Positions 1-9,158 of a stretch of 64,000 nucleotides of DNA are shown here, in pieces. The translations under genes and the position numbers were made by a program. How positions within the stretch are numbered: the stretch's first letter is position 1; each line of letters starts with the position of its first letter. This DNA is from Pseudo-nitzschia pungens (Eukaryota; Bacillariophyta; Bacillariophyceae; Bacillariales; Bacillariaceae), in the NCBI GenBank assembly GCA_037355855.1, contig CM074759.1:1488001-1552000 (forward strand), read 5' to 3'. The notes beneath the pieces were generated by a model, which was not told the DNA's origin, did no database searches, and saw nothing but the letters and a program-made list of their open reading frames with translations.

Positions 1-199
1 CTGCTAAGCCTGCTGCTAAGCCTGTTGCTAAGCCTGTTGCTAAGCCTGTTGCTAAGCCTGTATGCTACCAATTAGCACACACCTCAGCACTCAGCTCAGC
101 ACCTGTTAGTCAGCTACTGGATGTTGCTGGCTGTAGACCCAGTAGCCCTTCTACACAGGAGCCTTAGCACAGATCATAGCACCACCTTGAATATCTTCA
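1..199 (-). repeat. 3' LTR of the copia element, truncated by the window edge
   Basis: Bases 1-199 match 8960-9158 without a difference (offset 8959). Identity stops two bases later, where the left copy enters the element interior and the right copy enters flanking DNA. On the minus strand the LTR begins TGAAGATATT, as expected for a TG...CA LTR. Bases 2-60 are tandem copies of a 12-bp unit (TGCTAAGCCTGT and variants). Confidence 0.93.
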
Positions 200-837
200 T
201 AGTCCCCGTGATTCATGCTAGTGCCTGTACGAGCAACCATACTGGTCCCCGGAAACTGATACTTCCGGGGAAACACCAATACTCTTGCTTGCTGTACCAG
301 GACACTTGGATGGATCATAACAGAAATTCAGGGATGTATCCATGTCACTTGTCAGAGATCAAACTGCATCAAAGATTGCAGTTCTCTATCAGAGGCCCGG
401 CTGATTCGTAGTTCAAAAAAAAAGGGGTTCGGACCGGAGGACGTTTTGCCCTTTGGTTCCACTCCTCGACACGTACGAGGAGATCAATAAATCAGCCTAT
501 TGTCGTTCAAGTTTATAGTCCCCGGAACCGGTGTACCGGAGACTCCCAATATAACATATAACATAAGACATAAGGATCAGGTCGGATCGAAATCTGCTGC
601 AACCAAATAATCCATGATCCGTAATCGTAATCGGAATCCGCTGCGTTCCGAAGATAAGATTGCGGCATTCGGAATAAGGTTGCAATAAAGATCGAAATCG
701 AAACGATCGAAGAACTCGTAATTCGAAATCGAAATTCGCTGTCGACTGCGTTCCGAAAATCGTAATCAGAAAAATCTGCTGCGTCCGGGCTGCTTGTCAG
801 GGGCCAAAGGTACCTCAAATAATGCAGCTGGAGCAAT
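200..837 (-). other. Copia element 3' untranslated interior with likely polypurine tract
   Basis: No convincing coding region. Directly next to the 3' LTR the minus strand reads CACGGGGACTA, a short G-rich tract in the position of the polypurine tract that primes plus-strand synthesis. The rest is simple-looking sequence with repeated GAAATCG-type words around 660-780. The small reading frames here have no recognisable features. Confidence 0.5.
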
Positions 838-3800
838 TTACCACATGCATCGAGCGCAATGGTCTTTCAGAGCCGGACCATTCAGCAACTTAGTGAATAA
901 ATCAGCAATGTTGGTCTCACCAGGCTCCTTTGCGATTCGGATCGTCCCAGCAGCAATAGACTCGCGCGCCTTGTGGTAAGCAACGCTGTTGTGCTTCTTG
1001 TTGCATGGACTCTCCGGCCTGGTGGTGTTCTTAACAACCGACTCGTTGTCACAGTACACATTGGTAGGACCTTCAATAGGGACGCCCATCATCCTGAGCT
1101 TGTATCTAAGACCCTCAATCAGTTCAATGGCAATTCGGAGTGCAACTATCTCAGAACCAAAGGTTGAGGTCTCCACAGTGGTCTGGCGTTTGCTGAACCA
1201 CAGGATAGGGGCTCTGTTTACAAAGATGATAATTCCGGTATGGGACCTTCTTGTTGCTTTGCATCCGGCATGATCGGCGTCAACAAAACAGCTCATAATA
1301 ACTGCTTTTCCAAGGGGTTCAGGAGCATCCGGTGGCAATACCTCCTTGGCATCTGGATAGAACTCACTCCAATCACAGTCGGGGAATCTGGTTTCATCCA
1401 CTTCAGGACGCGTCTCGTCAAATACTAGCTTGGATCGAGCGTGCGCCTTGAGATAGGCAAACATGTGCAATACTTGATTCAAATGCCCTGTTCTTGCTTG
1501 GGCTAGGTACCTGGACATGAGGGATACAGGCATGACCAAATCAAGTCTTCCAAGTTCGCACAACCATCTCAAGACGCCAATCAATCCTTGGTAGTAGTTC
1601 TGCTTGCTTGGATCCAGCTCGGCGGTTACATCAACCTCTGGACGATAATCGGATGTCAACGGGGTAGACACCTTGTTCGGAAGGTGCTTGTAACCATACT
1701 GCTCGGTGCCAAGCTCCTTCTCTACTGCGTCGATGGCTTTCTTAGCATATTTCTCGGAGGACATCGCCCACTTGGGAATTGGATCGTCTTCGACCACATG
1801 CGAATGGACATCAGCGCCCAGATACAGGGTTGGAACTTCTATAGTCCCGTCCTTCAGCGTGAAGCGCTGCTCGATACTTTCCAACTGCCGTCGGGGGTCC
1901 TCACTGCAACAGATAATATCGTCGACGTATGCAATCAGGTATGCCCAGTACCTGGAACCATCCTTTCGCGTCTCCACTCGCATATGAACATCAGGGTCAG
2001 CTTTACAAGGCTGATACCCTAGCGTTCGTAGGTGCTTGGTCAAATAGGATCGGAACGACGCGCCTGCAACAGGAAGTCCATACAGTGCTCGAACGATCTT
2101 ACATACCTGACCTACCAAATGCTGGGGGAAACCATCTTCAGCCCGTGCAACTAAATAGTACTTCTTCTTGATCGGCGCTGTAAGATATGCGTTCTGTATG
2201 TCCGCAGACAGCACATCCAAATTGTTCAGCGCTGCCAACAGGAAGAAGATACGGACTGAATCCCTGCTTGGAACACTGCTGAAGGTATGTTCCTTAGCTG
2301 TGGCTTGTACCTTGTGGCCATCGGCGACAAGCCGTGCTTTCCTTGTGAGAGACCCCAACTTCACGTCAAAGATCATGTGCGTCGTGATCTTGCTGAATCC
2401 TTCGGCCTTCAGACCTTCGACGGTGTAGCTGGAGTCAAACTCGAACGCCATCTCGTTGTTTCTCATCTCCTTCGCAATCGCCTTCTCCCAATAGTCCGTT
2501 CCCGTCTTTCGGTCGATGGCAAGAGCTTCAGGGATGGAATGTGGTAGCTCCACTCCGAACTTGTGCGTTCTATCCCAGTACTTGTTTCGCTTGGTGGCCT
2601 TGAGGATTCGCTTCTTCCTTCGTAGTACGTGGTGGATCCACCATCGAAATGCTGGCTGATCCGAGATCTTGGCGGATATGGCGTACTCTGCGGTCTGCAC
2701 AGGAAAGGACTCTTTCAGATCGCTCAACTTACACCAGGATTCGGTTCCGTCTTTCCAACTGACGAGCAATCGCCATCCCTTCGTTGTAGGCCTTGGGACT
2801 TTGCGACCATACTTGTTGGTGATCGTCGCATCTTGCTTCCTAACGGCAGATCCGTCCTTCTCGTGATCGATAATCTCGTCCAGTAGAGAGAACATTCGTC
2901 CGTCGTCATCGATCTCGCTGTACATGCTCTCAGCAACGATATTGGCGGTGTACTGCTCGATGGAACCATCTGGAAACTGCAGATCATACATTCTGGTATC
3001 AAGGATAGGGTTATCATTCCTCTTACCAATCGGATTGCCATTAAGATCAGCAGAACGATTCTTCACAACACACCGTAGTCGTTCATCGCCCTTCTGGATC
3101 ATGACATTGTTACCAATATACTCATCATAGTCATCCCCATCAGGTATGAGGTCGTCGATATCTGGAATAGAGGCTTCAGGCTCGGCGAGCTCCCACCGTT
3201 CTTGGTGACCTTCAAATAACTCAGCAGGGGGATCAGGGTACGTAGCTTGGAACTTTGCGTCGTTATCCTCAACCTTGTCCCCGATCTTGGATTCAACTGC
3301 TTGGTCAAATGAGTCCATATAGCGCTTGACGTCATGGGAACGCCATTCTTCTTCAGTAACAGCACGGACTGTGTTAGTGCTTACCGGCATGGCCGCCTCG
3401 TTCAGGATCCAGTGGCAGTCTCCGCCTCCGAATCGGTCACCGCACGGGCCAAGCCATCGTCCCAGCTTCTCGGTCCCATCAGAGAGATCAACCCAATAGA
3501 CGAAATCATACCATTCATGGGCTTGGTACAGAGATATGTCAGGCATGTACCCATGTACAATTTCGAACGGCGTTCGACCCATCATCGTAGGATCACTGGA
3601 AGCCGTGCGCTGTCGGATGGCAGCAACGAGCTCTCCGCAGAAAGCCCACAGGCGCTTGGGGGATCGCTTCCGAGCCGTCTTCTTGCGGATGCTTCTGCTG
3701 ATATGGCCGATGCTGAGCTCCGCGCGATTCTGGAAGGGACATCTTGGCTGGATGAAGGTCTGGTGGATATGGTTTTTGCTGACGACCTTATTCCATGGAG

Positions 3801-5400
3801 TCTTGTAGGTACCAGGGGATCCTTGCTCTCGAGCGCCATCAGATATCAAATGCTCGGGGATACCGACATCGTGGATGAAAATCTTCAGGCCTTCATACGC
3901 TTGCTTCTTGCCCTGTATAGGTATGAACTCGTCGTAGCCCTTACCATTACTGAAAACTTGGGCGGCTGAATCTTGTCGCATGATGCTCGGGACCTTTGCC
4001 ATCCAGGTGTCGGTGTACCATTTGCCAGCCGCGATGCGCTTGTTTCTGAAGCTCTGCGTTGGCAATCGGCGGACAAGGGGATGCATAGGGTTGCGGAACC
4101 CTTTCTGCGTCGTGACTCGAAGAGTATCCGCAGCCTTTCTCGGGGACACATCCCAGATCTTGGACAGACGGTCGGAGTCAATCTTGCAGTAGCGTTCGGT
4201 GTCAATCGTCGGACCCCACTTGGCTCGTCTGGCGATAGTGTCGAGCTCGGGATCGACTGGTTCGACTGCATCGTCGTCCCATCGAACATGCTTGTAAACG
4301 GACGACAAGCAGACGGGAGAATCCCTGCAACGGGGATCCAATTCGAAGCGCTCACGGCCGTCGGTGTAGGCGCGCTCGTACAAAGGCGTATGCAGGGCAT
4401 TGATTGTAAGACTTGGTACTGCTGCGTCCTCGTCTACATCATCGTCCCCGCAAGTCTTCAATGAATCGCCCGAATGAAAAAGAGAAGATAGCCGCGCATC
4501 CAGACGCGAGTCGGATGCGATCGCACATGGGGTCAGATCACGGCGGGTACAGAGTTGCTGAAGGCTCCGCAGCTTGTACTTCTCATAGCAATCATGTGGC
4601 GGTAGAATCAGCTCGTCGCTCCGAAGAGGTTCGTCGTACAAATGGGGACTGAAATTGGACCGTGTTTCGACGGGCTCCAACTTGCGCTTGTTCGTCTTGG
4701 ACCTCTTGGACTGCTTCGTGGTCGGCGCGGGCGCAAGGGGCGTCCCCGCGCGAAGGACAGACACCGTAGGATTCAACGGATGAGATCCGTCGATGGCTTC
4801 TTCGGCTTGCTCGAACTTCTTGCTCTTCGGATCCCAAGGGGAGTCTCGGGTAGCGACGACATGATCGCATGTAGCCATCTCATGCTTGGTTGGCTTGCGG
4901 GAAGGGAAATAGGACACGACCCCATCAAGCAGGAGCTTGATGTCGAGGGTGTGGCCCGCATGGGGATCTTCAGGATCGGTATTGTCAATATGGATGGAGT
5001 GACTGGACTGCTCATCATACTGACGGGGCGTTTCACTGACACGATTGGGATGGCAGTCCCGTATCTGATTCGGGCAAATCAAGCTGTGGGACAACTTGTC
5101 GCCAAAATACAGGGCTTCGTGGAAATAAATCAACCAAACTTTCCCGTCGGTATCTGTGTAGGCCGTAACACAGGTCCCAATAGGAATGTTCTTGATAGGC
5201 TCGAGCTCAGGTGAAAAAGGATGAACATCGACGTGGCTGACGACTTGGTCTTCAAGCAAGATCATATTGGAACCGGCGGCGGTCGTATCAGCGTGGCTGT
5301 CCAGCTCGCACTGTCCCTCAGGACTCGGGCGCGCGCGCGGCAGATCCATCTGGTACAATAGCCGGCCAACCTTACTTAATTTCGGGCACCGGCCGTCGTT
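838..5400 (-). CDS. Copia Pol polyprotein (protease, integrase, reverse transcriptase, RNase H)
   Basis: About 1,520 codons in the same frame as gag and directly after its UGA stop. There is no ATG until 5349, so expression as a Gag-Pol readthrough product is plausible. The aspartic protease motif is LDSHADT, near residue 20 counted from the TTG at 5358. The integrase core shows Asp in YTDTW, Asp in ISDGA and Glu in QNRAE (D,D,E); I see no HHCC finger before it. The reverse transcriptase has LSADIQNAYL and the YVDD catalytic box near residue 1144. RNase H shows VDADHAG, a conserved SE pair, CDNESV and a late HNSVAYH segment. Stop TAA at 838-840. No internal frameshift is seen, so the enzyme set looks intact. 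Confidence 0.95.
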   Translation of the reverse strand, partial: NDGRCPKLSKVGRLLYQMDLPRARPSPEGQCELDSHADTTAAGSNMILLEDQVVSHVDVHPFSPELEPIKNIPIGTCVTAYTDTDGKVWLIYFHEALYFGDKLSHSLICPNQIRDCHPNRVSETPRQYDEQSSHSIHIDNTDPEDPHAGHTLDIKLLLDGVVSYFPSRKPTKHEMATCDHVVATRDSPWDPKSKKFEQAEEAIDGSHPLNPTVSVLRAGTPLAPAPTTKQSKRSKTNKRKLEPVETRSNFSPHLYDEPLRSDELILPPHDCYEKYKLRSLQQLCTRRDLTPCAIASDSRLDARLSSLFHSGDSLKTCGDDDVDEDAAVPSLTINALHTPLYERAYTDGRERFELDPRCRDSPVCLSSVYKHVRWDDDAVEPVDPELDTIARRAKWGPTIDTERYCKIDSDRLSKIWDVSPRKAADTLRVTTQKGFRNPMHPLVRRLPTQSFRNKRIAAGKWYTDTWMAKVPSIMRQDSAAQVFSNGKGYDEFIPIQGKKQAYEGLKIFIHDVGIPEHLISDGAREQGSPGTYKTPWNKVVSKNHIHQTFIQPRCPFQNRAELSIGHISRSIRKKTARKRSPKRLWAFCGELVAAIRQRTASSDPTMMGRTPFEIVHGYMPDISLYQAHEWYDFVYWVDLSDGTEKLGRWLGPCGDRFGGGDCHWILNEAAMPVSTNTVRAVTEEEWRSHDVKRYMDSFDQAVESKIGDKVEDNDAKFQATYPDPPAELFEGHQERWELAEPEASIPDIDDLIPDGDDYDEYIGNNVMIQKGDERLRCVVKNRSADLNGNPIGKRNDNPILDTRMYDLQFPDGSIEQYTANIVAESMYSEIDDDGRMFSLLDEIIDHEKDGSAVRKQDATITNKYGRKVPRPTTKGWRLLVSWKDGTESWCKLSDLKESFPVQTAEYAISAKISDQPAFRWWIHHVLRRKKRILKATKRNKYWDRTHKFGVELPHSIPEALAIDRKTGTDYWEKAIAKEMRNNEMAFEFDSSYTVEGLKAEGFSKITTHMIFDVKLGSLTRKARLVADGHKVQATAKEHTFSSVPSRDSVRIFFLLAALNNLDVLSADIQNAYLTAPIKKKYYLVARAEDGFPQHLVGQVCKIVRALYGLPVAGASFRSYLTKHLRTLGYQPCKADPDVHMRVETRKDGSRYWAYLIAYVDDIICCSEDPRRQLESIEQRFTLKDGTIEVPTLYLGADVHSHVVEDDPIPKWAMSSEKYAKKAIDAVEKELGTEQYGYKHLPNKVSTPLTSDYRPEVDVTAELDPSKQNYYQGLIGVLRWLCELGRLDLVMPVSLMSRYLAQARTGHLNQVLHMFAYLKAHARSKLVFDETRPEVDETRFPDCDWSEFYPDAKEVLPPDAPEPLGKAVIMSCFVDADHAGCKATRRSHTGIIIFVNRAPILWFSKRQTTVETSTFGSEIVALRIAIELIEGLRYKLRMMGVPIEGPTNVYCDNESVVKNTTRPESPCNKKHNSVAYHKARESIAAGTIRIAKEPGETNIADLFTKLLNGPALKDHCARCMW

Positions 5401-7332
5401 TCAGTTCTTGGGGGTCTGTCCTTGGTTCGAGCCGTTGCCCTTCTTCTTGCCCTTCTTGCGTCCCTTGGGCCCAAAACTGTTCCCTGCGCCTTGGGTCGCG
5501 TCCGCGTTCGCGGTCGCGGAGGCAGCAGGCGTGGTAGAAGTAGTGGACTGAATAGTTCGAGCTTTCTTCTGCTGGCGGAGGTCGTACAACTGCTTTCGTT
5601 GTTCCTTGGAGAAGGTCTTGTAGACTTCATAGGGATACTGTTTGTCCTCAATCTTGCCGCTGTACGATCCACCCTTGTTGCTTCCTTGGTTGCCACCACC
5701 TTGGTGGACAGAGGAGATACTTCGCGCTCGCTTGGTTGCAACCGCACCCATCTTTCGTATGCCAAGGCACCTCTTGAAGTACGAGACGCACTCGTTGAAG
5801 TCCTTGGTGTACTTATCGGTTTCAAAGATCTGGATCTTGGGGTTCTCAAACCGATCGTCTTGGATGCTGTGGATGAAACGCATGGTGAAGTCCTCTTCGT
5901 CGTGCAACTTGTTGTGGTTGGATAGCGTAGTCTGGAAATTCAACCAAGTTCTGCAGTGCTTCTCAAAGTCATAGGTGCGGGAATCACCTGTATAGCGGGA
6001 GGTGTACATACCGGTACGGACCTTGTCAAGAATAGCCGCGACGTTGGTTGCGGAGAAGGCGTTCTCGTAGAGATGTAGGAAAGCCGCTCGGGCGTCCCCA
6101 GTCGGATTCTTCGCGTCTTTGTACCTTCGAGTGTAGGCCCAGGCAGGGCCATCACGGACTGCGTTGCAGAGTAACACCCAAACGTCGTGGTTGTCAGTGA
6201 CAAATTGCGGGCCTTCAAGCGTGGCGCATCGAACATTATAATCCATCCAATTGGAAAAAATCCCGTCCTTCCCAACAGTGGCGGATCTCTCTGCTGCAGT
6301 CACCGTCTCTTGCTCCTTCGGACGGATGACGTATGATAGGGGGAACCCTTGTTCATTGTACTGGAAGCGGAGGAACTGACGGAAACTTTCTTCCCATTGA
6401 CGGAAGTTGTCAAGGTTGGTGAGCTTCGGCGGAGTAATGGACGAGGAGACGGCCTCCTTGTCAGCGGTCTGCATTTCATGTAGGCGTTGGCGAGTTCGGT
6501 CGGCTGCGAGGGGATCACTAAGCCAAGTATGGGCTGTAGGCTTGATACCAATGAGAGGTTGGTAGTGGATCCACTCCGAAAGAAGCTGAAAGGATTGTCG
6601 GAAGGATAGTCCGATGAATACTCGTTCATGGTATGGGCACATCGGATGACGACCCCCATTGAAGTCACGGAGGTACTTGGGGAGTTCCTTGGCAGATAGC
6701 TGTTGGATCGCCTCGATGCTGTTGAGGCCATTCCGGAATAGTTCGTCCGCCGTATCACTATTGCTGAAACCAGAGAGGATCTCGTGGAGGTCTGACTCCC
6801 TTGAGCTGAGCTTCGCTCCGTTCTTGTACCCAGAGATGCCTCCATTAGCTTGGGCTGTGGCATGGGCTTGGAGGATATCTGGACTAGCTCCTGTAGGGGC
6901 GGCGACAGGAGCAGGAGCGGGAGCAGGAGCAGGGGCACGAGCGGCGGCAGCGGCAGCAGCAGCAGCAGTCTCAGCAGCAATCCGAGCTGCGTTCTCGTTG
7001 CGCATTGCTCTCAGTTCTTGAATAGCAGCAAGCAGGATCATCTCAGATCGGGGTTGGATGTCAAGGTTTGGTTCTTGTTGGACTCTGGAGGCTCCAAACG
7101 CAGCAGGGACAGCAGGAACAACAGGAGGGACTCCAGGCGCTCCGACAGGGGGAACACCGGCTCCAGGCGCTCCGACAGGGGGAACACCGGCTCCAGGCGC
7201 TCCGACAGGGGGAACACCGGCTCCATCGGCGATTCCAGGGACAGCGCCTCCGGCTTCAGGGGCGGTGGCATCTCCAGCAGCGCCGGCTCCGGCGGCGGCT
7301 GCAGCGAGTTGTCTTCTGGTTTGCTTGGCCAT
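5401..7332 (-). CDS. Copia Gag-like capsid protein
   Basis: 643 residues from ATG 7332 to UGA at 5401-5403. Residues 1-75 are rich in Ala, Pro and Gly and contain three tandem 10-residue repeats (PPVGAPGAGV type), encoded by a 30-bp repeat near 7139-7228. A second Ala/Pro-rich stretch follows. The middle is Trp- and Arg-containing helical sequence typical of Ty1/copia Gag. The C-terminus is Gly-, Lys- and Asn-rich (KGRKKGKKKG) and could bind nucleic acid, but no CCHC zinc knuckle is present. The UGA is followed in frame by pol without another stop. Confidence 0.9.
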   Translation of the reverse strand: MAKQTRRQLAAAAAGAGAAGDATAPEAGGAVPGIADGAGVPPVGAPGAGVPPVGAPGAGVPPVGAPGVPPVVPAVPAAFGASRVQQEPNLDIQPRSEMILLAAIQELRAMRNENAARIAAETAAAAAAAAARAPAPAPAPAPVAAPTGASPDILQAHATAQANGGISGYKNGAKLSSRESDLHEILSGFSNSDTADELFRNGLNSIEAIQQLSAKELPKYLRDFNGGRHPMCPYHERVFIGLSFRQSFQLLSEWIHYQPLIGIKPTAHTWLSDPLAADRTRQRLHEMQTADKEAVSSSITPPKLTNLDNFRQWEESFRQFLRFQYNEQGFPLSYVIRPKEQETVTAAERSATVGKDGIFSNWMDYNVRCATLEGPQFVTDNHDVWVLLCNAVRDGPAWAYTRRYKDAKNPTGDARAAFLHLYENAFSATNVAAILDKVRTGMYTSRYTGDSRTYDFEKHCRTWLNFQTTLSNHNKLHDEEDFTMRFIHSIQDDRFENPKIQIFETDKYTKDFNECVSYFKRCLGIRKMGAVATKRARSISSVHQGGGNQGSNKGGSYSGKIEDKQYPYEVYKTFSKEQRKQLYDLRQQKKARTIQSTTSTTPAASATANADATQGAGNSFGPKGRKKGKKKGNGSNQGQTPKN

Positions 7333-8264
7333 GGTTGTCTTGACTTGATTACCTAATTTGCTTCAGTTTCTAAACCAAATTCTTTTGTGGTGGGGACTGT
7401 CTCCACCTCGATCGGAGAAGGGATTGTCGACCGAAAGAAGAAAAGGTTACGTATCGATCGGATGTCGTCATCCAAAAGAAGAACATTCGAATCGGTGGTT
7501 CGTGTCGATTGTTCCGAAAGAAAGGGTATCACGTCAGCGTTTCGTGTCAACAGTTTCGTGCCGACGTCTTCGTCTAGAAAGGTATCCACATCGATGGTTC
7601 CGATTCGATGGTTGGATGGTTGGTTACGACCAAAAGAAGAATTCTATTCGGTCTTTCTGCTCTGTTCTGAACCAATCGATTTGATTCTGAGATATGACAG
7701 ATCTCAGGGTTCTTGGCTTGTCTGATTCCAAATTCCCTTGGCTAAAATCAAAAAAAATCAATGGTATGGCAGATTTGAGGTTGTCTGCGCCTCATTGTTT
7801 CGGATGGGACTGACGTCATGTCCTTGGTCTGCTGGACACTGTCTTCACTGGAAAGTACGTGGTGGTCTGTTGGTCTGTCTCCACGAAAAATTCTTTTCCA
7901 GCGTTGTTCCATCCCCGGCAAACGTCCCCTTGAATCCTGTAAAGAAATAACAGGGAATCATGGACGCTGCTTTCTCCACGTCCATCTGCTCCTTCCCCAC
8001 CGGACTGAGCCTCCATGGAGCCACCATGACGCTCAGCTACTGCTGTACCAATAGACCCCAGAGGTGGATGTGTAGGTTCCGGTCGGTTCGCGGGTCTGGG
8101 GAAGGGCTCCCCATTAACATCAGGGATCTCGCGATGTCAGCTGCTGGTCCAGTTACAGCTGAGGTTTTACATCCAAGTGTAGGCATGGATGCCAGTGGTG
8201 ATCAGCCAGCTGGGTTTCGTCACACGCTCTAGCCGGCGTCCCGGTTCGTAGTGGGTCGAGCGGT
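7333..8264 (-). other. Copia element leader (5' untranslated interior)
   Basis: About 930 bases between the primer-binding-like site and the gag ATG. Several short frames occur on both strands, but none has protein-like composition or recognisable motifs. The region 7400-7620 repeats words such as GTTTCGTGTC and TCGATGGTT, so it may be internally duplicated sequence. Confidence 0.55.
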
Positions 8265-8277
8265 GGGTCTGATAAAC
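8265..8277 (-). other. Possible primer-binding site
   Basis: On the minus strand GTTTATCAGACCC directly follows the proposed LTR end (CAACACA). It resembles the initiator-Met primer-binding sequence common in copia elements (TATCAGA core), but only about 9 of 13 positions agree. The boundary rests on this and on the TG start at 8278. Confidence 0.4.
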
Positions 8278-9158
8278 TGTGTTGATATCCGCTCGTCAGC
8301 GGTCTTCGGGAACTTAATCGACTTGTAGATAAATTCGACTCGTACTGGTCTGTAAATAAGGAAAAGCCTTAACAGTAATAATACATAAAGTCCTGGCAAA
8401 TCGTGAGTCTACAGTGGACTGTTCAAGGTCTATTGCATACACTCAAGCAATACAAAGCACTTCCCTAGAGGTACATCGGAATCGGTCGTAAAGGAGGGCA
8501 TGATAGGTTTCTATTTTAGAGTAAAAGAAAGAGTGAAAGGAGCTGAGCCAAAGCGCTCAGCTCTGTATCGTGACAGCGCTCCGATAACTCGTATAATAAC
8601 AGAGCTCTGTAGCTCTGGTACTGTATTCTACGGGTAGCGAATCGGAGTATCGCTTAATTAGATCGAATCGTGCTCTAGCTCGATTATGCTAGCGCGTTGG
8701 GTAACTGTTTGGGCCGGGTATCCGATCATGGTACATATCATACACCAATGACCTGACCCCGGCGGTAGCATCATATCTTAGCATTGGTATCATGGTAGGT
8801 TAGCATCTTCCAGTATCTCGTAGCCTTAGCAACCCTAACCCTGTAGCATTTAGCTACACCACAGAGGGTGCTTTACTCGGGGTACGTAGGATTGGTACAA
8901 ATCGTACGCGGCGACCCTAGTAGACTCTGCTAGCATCCATACTAGACAGGATAGGTCTGCTGCTAAGCCTGCTGCTAAGCCTGTTGCTAAGCCTGTTGCT
9001 AAGCCTGTTGCTAAGCCTGTATGCTACCAATTAGCACACACCTCAGCACTCAGCTCAGCACCTGTTAGTCAGCTACTGGATGTTGCTGGCTGTAGACCCA
9101 GTAGCCCTTCTACACAGGAGCCTTAGCACAGATCATAGCACCACCTTGAATATCTTCA
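8278..9158 (-). repeat. 5' LTR of the copia element
   Basis: On the top strand the LTR would run from TGTGTTGATAT to ATATCTTCA, giving TG...CA ends and a short imperfect terminal inversion around GATAT. The right end is firm because identity with 1-199 stops there. The left end at 8278 is inferred from the TG dinucleotide and the adjacent primer-binding-like sequence. TATCA at 9159-9163 is the candidate target-site duplication, whose partner lies outside the window. No coding sequence. Confidence 0.7.
8961..9019. repeat. 12-bp tandem repeat inside the LTR
   Basis: About five units of TGCTAAGCCTGT, the first ones with a GC variant. The same array is at 2-60 in the other LTR with the same unit number and variants. 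Confidence 0.9.

Larger units (their letters stand above)
1..9158 (-). mobile_element. Ty1/copia LTR retrotransposon, nearly complete
   Basis: A minus-strand LTR retrotransposon. Reading the minus strand, the order is 5' LTR (8278-9158), primer-binding-like site, long leader, gag, pol with protease, integrase, reverse transcriptase and RNase H, a purine-rich tract, and the start of the 3' LTR, which leaves the window at base 1. Integrase upstream of reverse transcriptase defines the Ty1/copia order. The visible 199 bases of the 3' LTR are identical to the matching part of the 5' LTR, and both long reading frames are intact apart from the UGA between them, so the insertion looks recent. If the LTR is 881 bp, about 680 bp of the element lie outside the window. 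Confidence 0.95.

Noticed and set aside
8961..9019. The LTR tandem array as a CRISPR-like array
   Set aside because: Contiguous 12-bp units without unique spacers, within an LTR of a eukaryotic retrotransposon.
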